Assembly: GCA_016787525.1 (NCBI GenBank)
Contig: JAEUUP010000016.1
Span: 1-60,132, forward strand
Source: Saprospiraceae bacterium
Lineage (GTDB): Bacteria; Bacteroidota; Bacteroidia; Chitinophagales; Saprospiraceae
Direction of reading: 5' to 3'
DNA length: 60,132 nucleotides
Under the pieces are notes generated by a model that did no database searches, had not been told where the DNA came from, and was given only the letters and a program-made list of their open reading frames with translations. This document shows, one piece after another, positions 35,227 through 45,208 of this stretch (positions are counted from its first letter, which is position 1; each line of letters opens with the position of its first letter). The position numbers and the translations under genes are program-made.

Positions 35227-35901
35227 ATGCAAAATATCATTTTACAAGCGACCAATATTTCTAAAAACTTCTACGACCCAGTGACCGTTGAAGTTTTACA
35301 CAATGTCTCATTCGGTATTCAAAAAGGTGAGTTTGTGTCCATCATTGGCAAATCAGGTTGCGGAAAATCTACATTGCTCTATATCCTCTCTACCATGGAT
35401 ACTGACTATTCGGGCGAATTGATGATTGATGGTGAGCGCATGGCACAAAAAAAAGAAAAAGACTTGGCGCGTATTAGGAATGAAAAAATAGGCTTTGTTT
35501 TTCAATTTCACTACCTACTCAATGAATTCAGCGTTTTGAAAAACGTCATGCTACCTGCTTTGCGGTTGAATAAATATTCAGAAGAAGTAATACGAGAAAA
35601 GGCGTTTGCGAAGTTGGATATATTGGGAATCAAAGACTTATCCGAAAAAAAAGCAAGCCAACTTTCAGGTGGGCAGAAACAGCGAGTCGCTATTGCCCGT
35701 TCGCTCATCAATGACCCTGCTATCATTATGGGTGACGAACCAACGGGCAATTTGGACAAAAAAAACAGTCAAATCGTTTTTGATACATTCAAACACCTCT
35801 CTGAGGACTTAAAACAAACTCTTTTGATTGTAACTCACGATCCCAGTTTTGCAGAAAGCACACACCGCATCATCGAAATGGAAGACGGTCGGATTATTTG
35901 A
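35227..35901 (+). CDS. ABC transporter ATPase, LolD/MacB type
   Basis: A 224-residue ATPase starting at ATG 35227 ([12 protein letters not shown]); a longer frame from 35185 overlaps the permease stop and adds 14 residues of poor quality. It has Walker [12 protein letters not shown]-loop [12 protein letters not shown], signature [14 protein letters not shown], Walker [13 protein letters not shown] and H-loop VTHDPSF. It powers the MacB-like permease. The substrate could be a lipoprotein, peptide or drug. Confidence 0.94.
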   Translation: MQNIILQATNISKNFYDPVTVEVLHNVSFGIQKGEFVSIIGKSGCGKSTLLYILSTMDTDYSGELMIDGERMAQKKEKDLARIRNEKIGFVFQFHYLLNEFSVLKNVMLPALRLNKYSEEVIREKAFAKLDILGIKDLSEKKASQLSGGQKQRVAIARSLINDPAIIMGDEPTGNLDKKNSQIVFDTFKHLSEDLKQTLLIVTHDPSFAESTHRIIEMEDGRII

Positions 35902-35907
35902 CAGTGA

Positions 35908-37785
35908 TTACTCTGCATTAATCGGTTTCCCTTTCATCGCCTCCGCAATATTTGCATCCAAAGCCCGATGTGCCAAAGGCGTTGTGTATGTATTCAGTTC
36001 TTCCATCGCAGCATTGATGGCATCTTTGCTGTCGCCAGCGACTGTTTGGCGCAGCTTTTCGGTCAATTCCTTTGTCAGTGCCATTTCTTCGTCCGATAAA
36101 ATAGCAGTGTTTTGCACAATGAACTTTTCGGCGGCTAAAACCACATTATTGGCTTCATTTCTGGCTTCGAGCAAAGCTCTAGCACGCATATCAGACTCGG
36201 CATTTTGGATAGAATCAATCAACATCATCGCCATTTCTTCGTCCGATAAGCCGTAGCTCGACTTCATTTTTACTTCTTGCTCCACATTAGAACGCAACTC
36301 TTTGGCTTTCACTCGCAGAATACCATCGGCATCGAGATAAAAAGCAATATCAATCTTCGGCAAACCCGCAGGCATCGGCGGGATACCCCTCAGTACGAAC
36401 TCGCCCAATTTGCGATTGTGCGCCACCAAATCGCGCTCACCTTGATACACAGCGACTTTCAAGTTCTTTTGTCCGTCCACACTCGTAGTGTATTGGCGTG
36501 CCGCTTTAGTCGGAATTTTAGAATTGCGCGGTATAATCACATCCATCAAACCGCCCACTGTTTCTATGCCCAACGACAAAGGCGTGATGTCAATCAGCAG
36601 CACATCGCGCTGATTGCCCGCTAATACATCGGCTTGAATCGCCGCACCCAAAGCCACCACTTCGTCAGGATTGATGTTGTCAAAAACAGGCTTTCCAAAA
36701 AACTCAGCTACGCGTTTTTTCACTAAAGGTACACGGGTTGAGCCGCCAACCATCACCACCGATTGAATATCAGAAGTTTTTAATTTTGCATCAGCCAATG
36801 CTTTTTTACACGATTCAATGGTACGTTCGACTAATAAAGTTATCAGAATATCAAACTCTTCACGTGTGATTGTCAGATTGTAACCTCTTACGTGGGTTTC
36901 AAAGACCCCCTCAGTAGAGAGTGCCTTTTTGGCTTTTTCAGCCGCCAAACGAATGGTTTGACCAAATTCTTTATCATTGAAAATCAAGTCGTTAGGGATG
37001 TTTTGCTGTTTCAACCAAAAATCAATCAGCACTCTATCGAAGTCATCGCCGCCAAGAAAAGTATCGCCGTGCGTGGACAGTACTTCAAAAATACCATCTT
37101 GAATTTGCAGAATAGAAATATCAAACGTGCCACCACCAAGGTCAAATACTGCAATCGTTTCGCCCCCCTCAGTATTTCTATCCAAACCATAAGCCAAAGC
37201 CGCTGCTGTTGGTTCATTGACGATGCGCAGTACATCTAGACCCGCCAATTTGCCTGCATCGCGTGTCGCTTGCCGTTGCGAATCATTGAAATAAGCAGGA
37301 ACTGTAATGACCGCTTTTGTAATAGGCTGACCCAAAGTTGTTTCGATACGTGTTTTGAGTTCTTTCAAAATAAAACTTGACAACTCAACAGGTGTATAAA
37401 ATGTGTCACGCACACGAATTTTGACTAAAGTTTCCTCATCGGGTGCATCAATAATGGTGTAGCCAAAGTAATTTTCAAAGCCTGACACATCTTTATACGA
37501 TTTACCCATGAGACGTTTGACTGAATAAATCGTATTTTGAGGATCAGTGACCAATTTTTCTTTCGCCACATCGCCTACTACAATGCCCCCCTCAGTATGA
37601 ACTGTATCGAAATGCAAAACAGACGGCACGAGGGTGTTTTTGCCAGTAGTATCAGCCACACACACAGGTTGTCCATCTTTGATATAAGCCACCAATGAGT
37701 TGGTTGTGCCTAAGTCAATACCTACAACTATGTCACGTTCTTTATCAACTGTGCCAGATTTGAGATTGATATTTATTAAAGCCAT
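35908..37785 (-). CDS. hscA: Hsp70-type chaperone, HscA-like
   Basis: A 625-residue Hsp70. The ATPase domain has [52 protein letters not shown] and [15 protein letters not shown]. The substrate-binding domain begins near [14 protein letters not shown]. The early GTTNSLVA motif and overall length are closer to HscA (iron-sulfur cluster assembly chaperone) than to DnaK. No isc genes lie beside it, so the role is inferred. Four motif copies lie inside, encoding for example VLRGIP and NTEGGE where DnaK relatives have similar residues. A -7 box lies at 37856-37863. Confidence 0.9.
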   Translation of the reverse strand: MALININLKSGTVDKERDIVVGIDLGTTNSLVAYIKDGQPVCVADTTGKNTLVPSVLHFDTVHTEGGIVVGDVAKEKLVTDPQNTIYSVKRLMGKSYKDVSGFENYFGYTIIDAPDEETLVKIRVRDTFYTPVELSSFILKELKTRIETTLGQPITKAVITVPAYFNDSQRQATRDAGKLAGLDVLRIVNEPTAAALAYGLDRNTEGGETIAVFDLGGGTFDISILQIQDGIFEVLSTHGDTFLGGDDFDRVLIDFWLKQQNIPNDLIFNDKEFGQTIRLAAEKAKKALSTEGVFETHVRGYNLTITREEFDILITLLVERTIESCKKALADAKLKTSDIQSVVMVGGSTRVPLVKKRVAEFFGKPVFDNINPDEVVALGAAIQADVLAGNQRDVLLIDITPLSLGIETVGGLMDVIIPRNSKIPTKAARQYTTSVDGQKNLKVAVYQGERDLVAHNRKLGEFVLRGIPPMPAGLPKIDIAFYLDADGILRVKAKELRSNVEQEVKMKSSYGLSDEEMAMMLIDSIQNAESDMRARALLEARNEANNVVLAAEKFIVQNTAILSDEEMALTKELTEKLRQTVAGDSKDAINAAMEELNTYTTPLAHRALDANIAEAMKGKPINAE

Positions 37786-37855
37786 TTTTCTATATTTGAA
37801 TATCGGAGAAGTGCTGAACTCACCAATATTTATTCAATAAACGCCAAAAGCGGCG

Positions 37856-37863
37856 CAAAGCTA
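37856..37863 (-). promoter_or_regulatory. -7 promoter box of hscA
   Basis: TAGCTTTG on the minus strand, about 70 nt before the start. Confidence 0.45.
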
Positions 37864-37938
37864 CAACAAAGTTTATGCTAGAGAGTTTAGGTATAGAGAA
37901 AATAGTGGAAATACTTGACGGCTTTCAATTTAGATGAT

Positions 37939-38146
37939 TTACTGATGTTACGCAATGTAGAGGTTACGCACTGTTTTTTGCTACGCAAGAAAAGCGTACA
38001 ATAAAAAGAATCTACCAGACCGAAGTTAATTTTTCAATCGCTTACGATTGAAAAATTAACTTCGGTCTAAAAAAAGTAGTTTCGTAGTAGGTCTTTTTTG
38101 CGGAGCAAAAAACAGTCAGTAATTGTATCGTGCGTAACATCAGTAA
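37939..38146. repeat. Palindromic element 4, 208 bp, 16-bp terminal inverted repeats
   Basis: The ends TTACTGATGTTACGCA and TGCGTAACATCAGTAA are perfect inverted repeats. The subterminal CACTGTTTTTTGCTACGCAA has an inverted counterpart GCGGAGCAAAAAACAGT. The centre is a perfect 24-bp stem at 38017-38040 / 38045-38068 (arm starts AGACCGAAGTTAATTTTTCA). A second copy starts at 59986. The element abuts the stop codon of the next gene. Confidence 0.85.
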
Positions 38147-38147
38147 T

Positions 38148-38957
38148 TTACATTTTAAACAGACTTTCGTAGCTCAAACCAGCTGAAACCAAACTCAAAG
38201 GTCTGGAAACACGGTTTATTTGTCCGTCCCATGTGTAGGCAAGGCGGCGTTGGCGGTGGTCATTGATTTGTTGGTCGAAACCTAAACGATTGTAAAGGCG
38301 AAAAACTTTATTGACTGTGGCTATTTTGCCCGTCTTGAACATGCGTTTGGCAGAGAAATCAGTCGTTGTCATAGGCATTAAACCAATATAGTTGGGGCGC
38401 ATGGCAAAAGTTAGAATCGGTGTATAGAGTTCATCATTGATTCGCCATGAGTTATTGATTTTTTTATGAACATAGCCACCTGCATTGAGCGACAAATTGG
38501 TCTGATATCCAAAAACGTTGTTGCTAGGTAGGTTGTAATTGCGCCCATCAAATAAAAGCGAAACACTACCACCTATATATTTATTCCACCCCTCAGTATC
38601 GTAAGCATTTTTGGTGCGCCGATAGTAGGCATAACTGACTTCAATGGTCGTAATATCGGCACTAGATAGCTGTTTTTCGGGTTTAGGGCTTGTACTGGGC
38701 TTGATTTGTCCCGCTGAAAAGCTAAAACAAATACGAGAAACAACGTCTGTCCCAATGCGCTCATGACCAATACGAAGCGTCGGATTCATGCCTTTATACA
38801 TGAGTGACGAATGTCCCTCATCACGCACCTTAACCATAGGTAAACCCAAACCTAAGAAAAAATATTGATTACCACGAGGTGTCAATAAGTCTTGTGCCCA
38901 TACGTGGGTAACTAAAAAGAGGGAAAGAAAAAGAGCAATAAAGGATTTCATATTCAT
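38148..38957 (-). CDS. Predicted outer-membrane or secreted beta-rich protein
   Basis: A 269-residue protein with a signal peptide (FIALFLSLFLVTHVWAQ). The rest alternates hydrophobic and polar residues as in beta-barrels (YFFLGLGLPMVKVRD, RICFSFSAGQIKP, TTIEVSYAYYRRTKN, TNLSLNAGGYVHKK), and it ends with an aromatic strand GLSYESLFKM, as outer-membrane barrels often do. No named family is recognised. Its stop codon lies 1-2 bases from the end of palindromic element 4, so the element probably inserted next to the gene without breaking it. Confidence 0.75.
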   Translation of the reverse strand: MNMKSFIALFLSLFLVTHVWAQDLLTPRGNQYFFLGLGLPMVKVRDEGHSSLMYKGMNPTLRIGHERIGTDVVSRICFSFSAGQIKPSTSPKPEKQLSSADITTIEVSYAYYRRTKNAYDTEGWNKYIGGSVSLLFDGRNYNLPSNNVFGYQTNLSLNAGGYVHKKINNSWRINDELYTPILTFAMRPNYIGLMPMTTTDFSAKRMFKTGKIATVNKVFRLYNRLGFDQQINDHRQRRLAYTWDGQINRVSRPLSLVSAGLSYESLFKM

Positions 38958-39312
38958 AAATAAATGTTGTAAAAAAACTTTCTAGTAAGCTTCTAAGGTT
39001 TCAAAGTGATTTTGTTTGTAAAGAAATGCAAAGCAAAGAACAAAGTTTTGAAATCTTTACTATTCATAGAAAGGATTTTTTTAAAATACTTTATAAGAAA
39101 GTTTGGATTTTAAACAAAGTCCTGTAATTTCGCATTAATAAATCTAAGTGTAAATTTGACGCTAAGTAAAAATACGCAAAAATCACTGAGTTTTATAGAT
39201 TTTTGCAAAAAATGCAACTTTTTTTAAATAAAAAGACTAAAAAGAATATTCCTAAATAAACTTGAAAATACTGAGGGGGGTGACTCACTCATAAATTTCT
39301 AATAAAGCAATC
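38958..39312. other. Divergent intergenic region with the pyk promoter
   Basis: About 355 bp, AT-rich. It contains the proposed pyk promoter (39102-39132) and one motif copy at about 39268 in the pyk leader, followed by a six-base G-run. No RNA gene was recognised. Confidence 0.45.
39102..39132 (+). promoter_or_regulatory. Promoter of pyk
   Basis: TTTG (39102-39105) and TAATTTCG (39125-39132, one mismatch to TAnnTTTG) are 19 nt apart. The leader would be about 170 nt. Confidence 0.5.
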
Positions 39313-40779
39313 ATGACAGCCGTAATGGAATCACCGAAACAACAACTGACAACACTCGCAGCGCAAAAAAATACAAAAATCGTTGCCACTGTGGGTCCAG
39401 CTTGCAATAATTATAATGCTTTGCTCGAATTAGCAAAAGCAGGGGTGAATGTTTTTCGCCTCAATTTCTCGCATGGTGACCACGATGGACACCGTAAAGT
39501 GATTGAATACATCACGTATATCAACGAAAAATATGGCTTCCATATTGGCATATTGGCAGACTTGCAGGGGCCGAAGTTGCGTGTCGGTATGATGGAGAAC
39601 GATGGGTTACTTGTAGAAGAAGGTGACATCATCACTTTTGTGAATGAAGACTGCATTGGTACGAAAGACCATGTCTATATGTCTTACAAAGAGTTTGCGA
39701 AGGACGTAAAAGCAGGTGAAAAAGTCCTTTTGGACGACGGCAAACTTGTGTTTGAAGTGGTAGAAACGGATGGTATCTCCCAAGTGAAAATGCGTGTCAT
39801 TTATGGAGGTATTTTGAAAAATAAAAAAGGAGTTAACTTGCCTGAAACAAAAACATCATTGCCGTGTTTGACACCAAAGGACTTGGCTGATCTTGAATTT
39901 GTCTTGACGCAGCCTGTTAACTGGATTGCTTTGTCCTTTGTGCGTCGTCCTGAAGACATTCACGATTTGCGTCAACGCCTCAACAGTGCCAAACATCCAG
40001 CTTTGATTTGTGCTAAAATTGAAAAGCCCGAAGCAGTTGAAAACCTTGATGCCATCATCAAAGCCTCGAATGCTGTGATGGTCGCTCGTGGTGACTTAGG
40101 TGTTGAGTTCCCGATTGAAAAATTACCAATGGTACAAAAAACCATTGTCGAAAAATGTATTCAGCGCGCCAGACCCGTCATTGTGGCTACTCAAATGATG
40201 GAAAGTATGATTGAAAACCCATCACCTACACGTGCGGAAGTGTTGGATGTTGCCAATGCTGTGATGGACGGTGCGGATGCTGTGATGTTGAGTGCCGAAA
40301 CTGCTGCGGGTAAGTTCCCTGTCGAGACGGTGAATGCAATGACACGCATCATCTGTGAAATCGAAAAATTGCCTGCTCGCCATGAACGTCCGCACCTTTA
40401 TAAAACATCAGGTGTGTTCATCAACGATGTTGTTTGTTTGAATGCCGCACGTATGTCAGTGGAAGTGAATGCAAAAGCTATTATTGGTTTTACTTCTTCG
40501 GGTTACACGGCTTTCAAGGTGTCGAGTTATCGCCCACATGCAAAAATTTTCATTTTCTCACCGCGCGAAGAGATGTTAGGAACACTCAATTTGGTGCGTG
40601 GTGTGAAATGTTTTTTCTACGATAAACTTACTTCCACCGACGAGACTATCGAAGATACAATTCAGATTCTGAAAGAAACAGACAACCTTGTATCGGGCGA
40701 TATTGTTATCAATACAGGTTCAATGCCTATCGAAAAGAAATTGAGAACCAATATGTTGAAAGTGTCTATTGTAGATTAA
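39313..40779 (+). CDS. pyk: Pyruvate kinase
   Basis: A 488-residue enzyme that makes pyruvate and ATP from phosphoenolpyruvate and ADP in glycolysis. It has KIVATVGPACNNY, the substrate loop VFRLNFSHGDHDGH, ADLQGPKLRVG, the catalytic Lys region LICAKIEKPEAVENLD, MVARGDLGVE and ATQMMESMIENPSPTRAEVLDVANAVMDG. The C-terminal regulatory domain is present (KAIIGFTSSGYTAFKVSSYRP). No motif copy lies inside; one lies in its leader. Terminator at 40801-40830. Confidence 0.97.
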   Translation: MTAVMESPKQQLTTLAAQKNTKIVATVGPACNNYNALLELAKAGVNVFRLNFSHGDHDGHRKVIEYITYINEKYGFHIGILADLQGPKLRVGMMENDGLLVEEGDIITFVNEDCIGTKDHVYMSYKEFAKDVKAGEKVLLDDGKLVFEVVETDGISQVKMRVIYGGILKNKKGVNLPETKTSLPCLTPKDLADLEFVLTQPVNWIALSFVRRPEDIHDLRQRLNSAKHPALICAKIEKPEAVENLDAIIKASNAVMVARGDLGVEFPIEKLPMVQKTIVEKCIQRARPVIVATQMMESMIENPSPTRAEVLDVANAVMDGADAVMLSAETAAGKFPVETVNAMTRIICEIEKLPARHERPHLYKTSGVFINDVVCLNAARMSVEVNAKAIIGFTSSGYTAFKVSSYRPHAKIFIFSPREEMLGTLNLVRGVKCFFYDKLTSTDETIEDTIQILKETDNLVSGDIVINTGSMPIEKKLRTNMLKVSIVD

Positions 40780-40800
40780 TACAACCAAATATATGTAATT

Positions 40801-40830
40801 GGGGCTGCTCTTTTGGGCAGCCCTTCTTCT
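40801..40830 (+). terminator. Rho-independent terminator of pyk
   Basis: GGGGCTGC and GGCAGCCC arms with a T-rich tail between convergent pyk and S41 protease genes. Confidence 0.75.
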
Positions 40831-40833
40831 TTT

Positions 40834-41979
40834 CTATACTTTGGACTTAGCAGCTTCTTTTTTTATCACCTCAATCGCTCCTTCGATGATGGCATCTTTG
40901 CCTTCCAATTCTTCTTTGGGTCCTGTTGAAATCTGAATATCAGGGTCAAAACCGCTTTCGATTTGCGAGCCATCGGGCAAAGTTTGCATGGTAGCAGAAA
41001 AACGGTATTGCCAACCATTAGGCAAATCGCGTGAAATAGGTAAACCACCACCACCACCAGCACGGTCACCCACAATCGTCACATTCGGAAGTAGTGACAT
41101 GAAAGCCGCAAAATGCGTCGTAGCAGAATAACAACCACGATTTATCAGCACCACAATCGGTTTCAGATATTTAATCTTATCTTTTTTAGGCTCGACAAAA
41201 AGCGGTGTGGGGTTTGTAAACTCATTGTGAATACGTCCATTTTTGGTTTGCATATTGCCAACATGAATACGTTTGTCCACAAATCGAGCCATGATACGGA
41301 AAATAGTTGCCATCGAACCACCGCCATTGTCACGCACGTCTATAATCAGACCTTTGGTGTTTTGCATTCGTTTCAATACATAGTCCAAATCAGCGTCGCT
41401 CACACCTTGTCCGAAAGATTCGTAGCGGATATAGCCAATCGAGTCCTCCAAAATTTGATTTTTCAAAGCATTGGTGATTTGAAAATCGCGTTTTAAATAT
41501 TGCCTTTGGGTGAAAAGCGGGTTGAAATTGTCTGGAAAATCGTCTTTCCACGACCAGTTTCGGCTGCGGTCAGTGCCTTTTGAGAGGTTGACATGTCCAT
41601 CTTTCAGTTCGTACAACATGGCAGATAGCACCGAATACAATGAATCTTGCGACATACTATCCGATACTGAGGGGGCATATTTATCGTAAACAGCATTCCA
41701 ATTGATGTTTTTGTATTCAAAAAAGGCATAGTTGTCGTTCACAGTTTGCCACATTTCTTTGAAACAGTGGCGGGGCGTGTTTTTGACATCTGCTTTGAGC
41801 AACAAATGGCTGCATGAAGAGGAAAATACTGAGGGGGTCAAAATAATAATGAATTTAAGAATAATGAATAAGGATTGTTGGCTCTTGAAGTAATTGTTTT
41901 TCAATAACTTATAATCCGAGGTAGTCTTATTCTTTTTTTTATTTTCTACTGAAATGAAGTGTGTTTTAGATAATTGCAT
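40834..41979 (-). CDS. S41-family peptidase, probable lipoprotein
   Basis: A 381-residue protein of the tail-specific protease (S41) family. The catalytic domain shows DSIGYIRYESFGQ, GLIIDVRDNGGGSMATIFRIMARF and the nucleophile Ser in NRGCYSATTHFAAFM, ending VGDRAGGGGGLP. No PDZ domain is apparent. The N-terminus is long: a 40-residue polar stretch precedes the hydrophobic helix IILKFIIILTPSVFSSSC, which ends in a lipobox-like Cys. The real start may therefore be an alternative codon nearer that helix. Two motif copies lie 160 bp apart at about 41665 and 41825, one of them inside the signal-like helix (TPSVF). Confidence 0.85.
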   Translation of the reverse strand: MQLSKTHFISVENKKKNKTTSDYKLLKNNYFKSQQSLFIILKFIIILTPSVFSSSCSHLLLKADVKNTPRHCFKEMWQTVNDNYAFFEYKNINWNAVYDKYAPSVSDSMSQDSLYSVLSAMLYELKDGHVNLSKGTDRSRNWSWKDDFPDNFNPLFTQRQYLKRDFQITNALKNQILEDSIGYIRYESFGQGVSDADLDYVLKRMQNTKGLIIDVRDNGGGSMATIFRIMARFVDKRIHVGNMQTKNGRIHNEFTNPTPLFVEPKKDKIKYLKPIVVLINRGCYSATTHFAAFMSLLPNVTIVGDRAGGGGGLPISRDLPNGWQYRFSATMQTLPDGSQIESGFDPDIQISTGPKEELEGKDAIIEGAIEVIKKEAAKSKV

Positions 41980-41993
41980 TGCTGTATGAGTTT

Positions 41994-43010
41994 TTAGGAA
42001 AGGCTTTTGAGAATAACGGCTAAGTCTTCAACCATGCTTTTGGTGATGTGTAAATGCGTGACAAAACGCACTGTATTCGGTCCAAATAGTGCAGCCTGAA
42101 CGCCGTGTTCGCCTAGTTTTTGCAAAAAAGAATCACCTGTAAATGGTGCTTTAACGTCAAAAATGACAATATTTGTCATCACAGGTCGCAAGTTTTCGAC
42201 GAAAGGAAGACCTCTCAGTATATCGCCAATTTGTTTGGCGTGGTCGTTATCTTCTTTCAATCGAGCGACATTGTGGTCGAGTGCATAAATGCCCGCAGCT
42301 GCCAAATAGCCCGCTTGACGCATACCGCCGCCAAAGGCTTTGCGAATACGTCTGGCTTTTTTGATAAATTCCTGATTACCAATGAGTAGTGAACCTACGG
42401 GCGCACCCAAACCTTTTGACAAACAGATAGAAATGGAGTCGAACGTGTTGCCCCAATCCAAAGCCGTTTCGCCTGTTTCGACCAAAGCATTGAACAAACG
42501 CGCACCGTCGAGGTGTAATTTCAAGCCACGCTCTTGACAAAGGGCTGCAATGGGTTTCACCTGCTCCAAATGATAATAAGAGCCGCCACCGTGATTGCAC
42601 GTATTCTCCAGCACCACAAGGCTGGATTTGGCTTGCCAATCGGCAATCGGGCGAATGGCTTTGCGCACCATTTCGACATCTACGATGCCATTTTCCCCCC
42701 TCAGTAAATTGACAGCAATACCCGAATGAAAGGCATATCCACCGACTTCCGACTGAAAAATATGGCTTTTTTCATCACAAATGACCTCTTCTAAAGGGTT
42801 TGTGTGCGTTTTGATGGCTATCTGATTGGTCATCGTTCCCGAAGGACAGAACAAAGCCGCCTCTTTGCCGAACATAGCGGCTGCCTTCGCCTCAAGCGCA
42901 TTGATGGTTGGGTCTGTGCCGAATACATCATCGCCAACCTCTGCGTGCATCATGGCTTCGAGCATAGGTGGTGTGGGTTTGGTGATGGTATCGGAGATAA
43001 GGTTTATCAT
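41994..43010 (-). CDS. ltaE: Low-specificity threonine aldolase
   Basis: A 338-residue PLP enzyme that splits threonine to glycine and acetaldehyde. The start at ATG 43010 (MINLISDTITKPTPPMLEAM) matches the family N-terminus; a longer frame adds 29 unlikely residues. It has EVGDDVFGTDPT, CPSGTMTNQIA, HLDGARLFNA and the PLP Lys in CLSKGLGAPVGSLL. The length is usual. A -7 box TAACTTTG lies at 43077-43084. A motif copy encodes NLLRGENG. Confidence 0.94.
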   Translation of the reverse strand: MINLISDTITKPTPPMLEAMMHAEVGDDVFGTDPTINALEAKAAAMFGKEAALFCPSGTMTNQIAIKTHTNPLEEVICDEKSHIFQSEVGGYAFHSGIAVNLLRGENGIVDVEMVRKAIRPIADWQAKSSLVVLENTCNHGGGSYYHLEQVKPIAALCQERGLKLHLDGARLFNALVETGETALDWGNTFDSISICLSKGLGAPVGSLLIGNQEFIKKARRIRKAFGGGMRQAGYLAAAGIYALDHNVARLKEDNDHAKQIGDILRGLPFVENLRPVMTNIVIFDVKAPFTGDSFLQKLGEHGVQAALFGPNTVRFVTHLHITKSMVEDLAVILKSLS

Positions 43011-43426
43011 ATTTGTTATTGAAATAGCTTTAGAATGTATGTAAATAGCAACTACTTTACCGTAGTTCATTTTTGGCAAAGTTAAAAAACTGTGCATACT
43101 TAGCGAATGAAGAGCAATGATTGTTTATTTTTTAGAGAGTTACCCTTTAGTATTTTTGCTTCAGACTTGAAAGTTTTCTTTTACCGCTCAGTACAAGCAG
43201 TCCAATCGTCAAAAAAATTTGTGCCAAAAAAAAGCTGATTTTCAATGAGTTAACTTTTTTTCTTTGAATTATTTTTCAAGAATGCTTGTCTATTCGGTTG
43301 GGAAATTCTACTTTTGCACCGCTTTTGAGATTTGCCCGATTGCAGAAGCAAAAAAGACAGACTCAATAGTTCCGAATTGAGGAAGTCAAGGTAAAAATTC
43401 ATTGAAAAATTTTAATTCATACAACA
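43011..43426. other. Divergent intergenic region with ltaE and rplM promoters
   Basis: It contains the -7 box of ltaE (43077-43084, minus), a 9/10 match to the window motif near 43185, and the rplM promoter (43286-43316). The 110-nt rplM leader has a small hairpin, CTCAAT at about 43363-43368 with ATTGAG at 43377-43382. This could be a ribosomal-protein leader, but I cannot fold it reliably. Confidence 0.45.
43286..43316 (+). promoter_or_regulatory. Promoter of the rplM operon
   Basis: TTG (43286-43288) and TACTTTTG (43309-43316) are 20 nt apart, the best Bacteroidota-type promoter in the window. The leader is about 105 nt. Confidence 0.7.
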
Positions 43427-43873
43427 ATGTTGAAGTTAAGCTATAGCACGAAATCCATTCGCAAAGAGGACGCTCCTGGTATGCGTAAATGGTACATCGT
43501 GGACGCAGAAGGCGAAACAGTAGGTCGTCTTTGCACAAAAATCGCTTCGGTACTGAGGGGTAAAAACAAACCCACATTCACACCACACACCGACACAGGC
43601 GATTATGTTATTGTCATCAATGCTGATAAAGTTCGTTTTACAGGTAAAAAAATGAACCAAAAAGTGTATTTGACATATTCATTGCACCCAGGCGGTCAAA
43701 AATCAACGGTAGCTAAAGATGTGTTGGCTAAAAAACCAACATATATTTTAGAAGAAGCCATCAAAGGGATGCTGCCTAAAACAAAATTGGGACGTGCGAT
43801 GTACAAAAAGGCATTTATATATACGGGTGCTGAACATCCTCATGGCGCACAAAAACCAGAGCCGCTGTCTTAA
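43427..43873 (+). CDS. rplM: 50S ribosomal protein L13
   Basis: A 148-residue ribosomal protein of the large subunit. It has [35 protein letters not shown] and [19 protein letters not shown], then [24 protein letters not shown]. It heads the operon with rpsI. It is the only one of the translation genes here that carries the window motif inside, where it encodes SVLRGK, residues common in L13. Confidence 0.98.
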   Translation: MLKLSYSTKSIRKEDAPGMRKWYIVDAEGETVGRLCTKIASVLRGKNKPTFTPHTDTGDYVIVINADKVRFTGKKMNQKVYLTYSLHPGGQKSTVAKDVLAKKPTYILEEAIKGMLPKTKLGRAMYKKAFIYTGAEHPHGAQKPEPLS

Positions 43874-43918
43874 TTCTTTGAAAAAAAATCATTGACAATT
43901 CAATTTTAGATATAAAAA

Positions 43919-44305
43919 ATGGAACAAATTAATGCCGTAGGTAGAAGAAAAGCCGCAGTCGCTCGTGTTTATCTCCGCAAGGGTGAAGGTAAAATAACGG
44001 TAAACGGCAAGGATTACCGCGAATATTTCACGGCTGCCCACGTAACGGGTATTCCGATGGAGGCTTTGACAACTGTTGATGTAGCATCGGCTTATGATGT
44101 ATTGGTAACGGTTGCAGGTGGTGGTTTTAAAGGTCAAGCAGAAGCGGTTCGTATGGGTATCGCTCGTGCGTTGGTTCAGTTGAATGAAGAATTCCGCAAA
44201 CCACTTAAAGTTAAGAAAATGCTTATGCGCGACCCACGTGCTGTTGAACGTAAAAAATACGGTCGTCCAAAAGCACGCGCTCGTTTCCAATTCTCGAAAC
44301 GTTAA
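43919..44305 (+). CDS. rpsI: 30S ribosomal protein S9
   Basis: A 128-residue small-subunit protein. It has NAVGRRKAAVARVYLRKGEGKITVNG, GGGFKGQAEAVRMGIARAL and the C-terminal tail RPKARARFQFSKR that reaches the P-site tRNA. It follows rplM by 45 nt, the standard pairing. Confidence 0.98.
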   Translation: MEQINAVGRRKAAVARVYLRKGEGKITVNGKDYREYFTAAHVTGIPMEALTTVDVASAYDVLVTVAGGGFKGQAEAVRMGIARALVQLNEEFRKPLKVKKMLMRDPRAVERKKYGRPKARARFQFSKR

Positions 44306-44405
44306 TTCGATTGCTTATTGCCTATCGTTTATTGCTTATTTTCTGCAAAAACAATGGCGCATTATTCAAAAATAATAATCAATATTCAATTATCAATAGA
44401 CAATA

Positions 44406-45113
44406 ATGGAAAAGCCCACATATAAAGAGTTGCTTGATGCAGGTGTACACTTCGGTCACCTCAAGCGCAAGTGGAATCCCAAAATGCAGCCGTATATCTT
44501 CACGGAACATAAAGGCATCCACATCATTGACCTTAATCGCACTTCTGAAAGTTTAGAGCGTTCAGCCAATGCGATGCGCCAAATTGCTAAAAGCGGCCGT
44601 AAAATTATGTTCGTAGCGACTAAAAAACAAGCGCGTGACATCGTTCAAAAAGCAGCTTTGTCAGTAGGTATGCCTTTCGTGACTGAGCGTTGGTTGGGTG
44701 GTATGATGACTAATTTTGCAACGGTTCGTAAATCAGTGAAAAAAATGCAAACCATTGATTCACGTTTGAACGATCCAACAAACACAAGTATCACCAAAAA
44801 AGAGCGTCAAATGATGGGTCGTGAGCGTGACCGTATCGAGAAAATCCTCGGTGGTATTGCTAATCTCAATCGTTTGCCTGCGGCTGTGTTCTTAGTTGAC
44901 ATTGGTCACGAACACTTAGCTTTGCAAGAGTCAAAAAAATTGGGTTTGCGCACTTTTGCTATGGTTGATACCAACTGCGACCCAAATACAGTTGACTTTG
45001 CAATTCCTGCAAATGACGATGCATCTAAATCAATTTCAGTCGTCACAAACTATTTGATTGAGGCGATTCGTGAAGGTTTGGAAGAGCGCAATAAAGCAGG
45101 TAAAGAAGGTTAA
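44406..45113 (+). CDS. rpsB: 30S ribosomal protein S2
   Basis: A 235-residue small-subunit protein. It has LLDAGVHFGHLKRKWNPKMQPYIF, FVATKKQARDIV, RWLGGMMTNFATVRKSV and NCDPNTVDFAIPANDDA. It is followed by tsf after a 95-bp gap with a hairpin, in the common order rpsI-rpsB-tsf. Confidence 0.98.
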   Translation: MEKPTYKELLDAGVHFGHLKRKWNPKMQPYIFTEHKGIHIIDLNRTSESLERSANAMRQIAKSGRKIMFVATKKQARDIVQKAALSVGMPFVTERWLGGMMTNFATVRKSVKKMQTIDSRLNDPTNTSITKKERQMMGRERDRIEKILGGIANLNRLPAAVFLVDIGHEHLALQESKKLGLRTFAMVDTNCDPNTVDFAIPANDDASKSISVVTNYLIEAIREGLEERNKAGKEG

Positions 45114-45117
45114 TAAT

Positions 45118-45200
45118 TTACGATTTTGGATTTACGATACCCAGATAATCCAAAATCGTAATTCCAAAATCTAAAATCGTAATTCCTAATTCGTAATTAA
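45118..45200. repeat. Hairpin and short direct repeats between rpsB and tsf
   Basis: TTACGATTTTGGATT (45118-45132) and AATCCAAAATCGTAA (45147-45161) form a 15-bp stem. AAAATCGTAATTCC then occurs twice (45153 and 45173). It could attenuate transcription between rpsB and tsf; this is inference. Confidence 0.6.
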
Positions 45201-45208
45201 AATAAACA

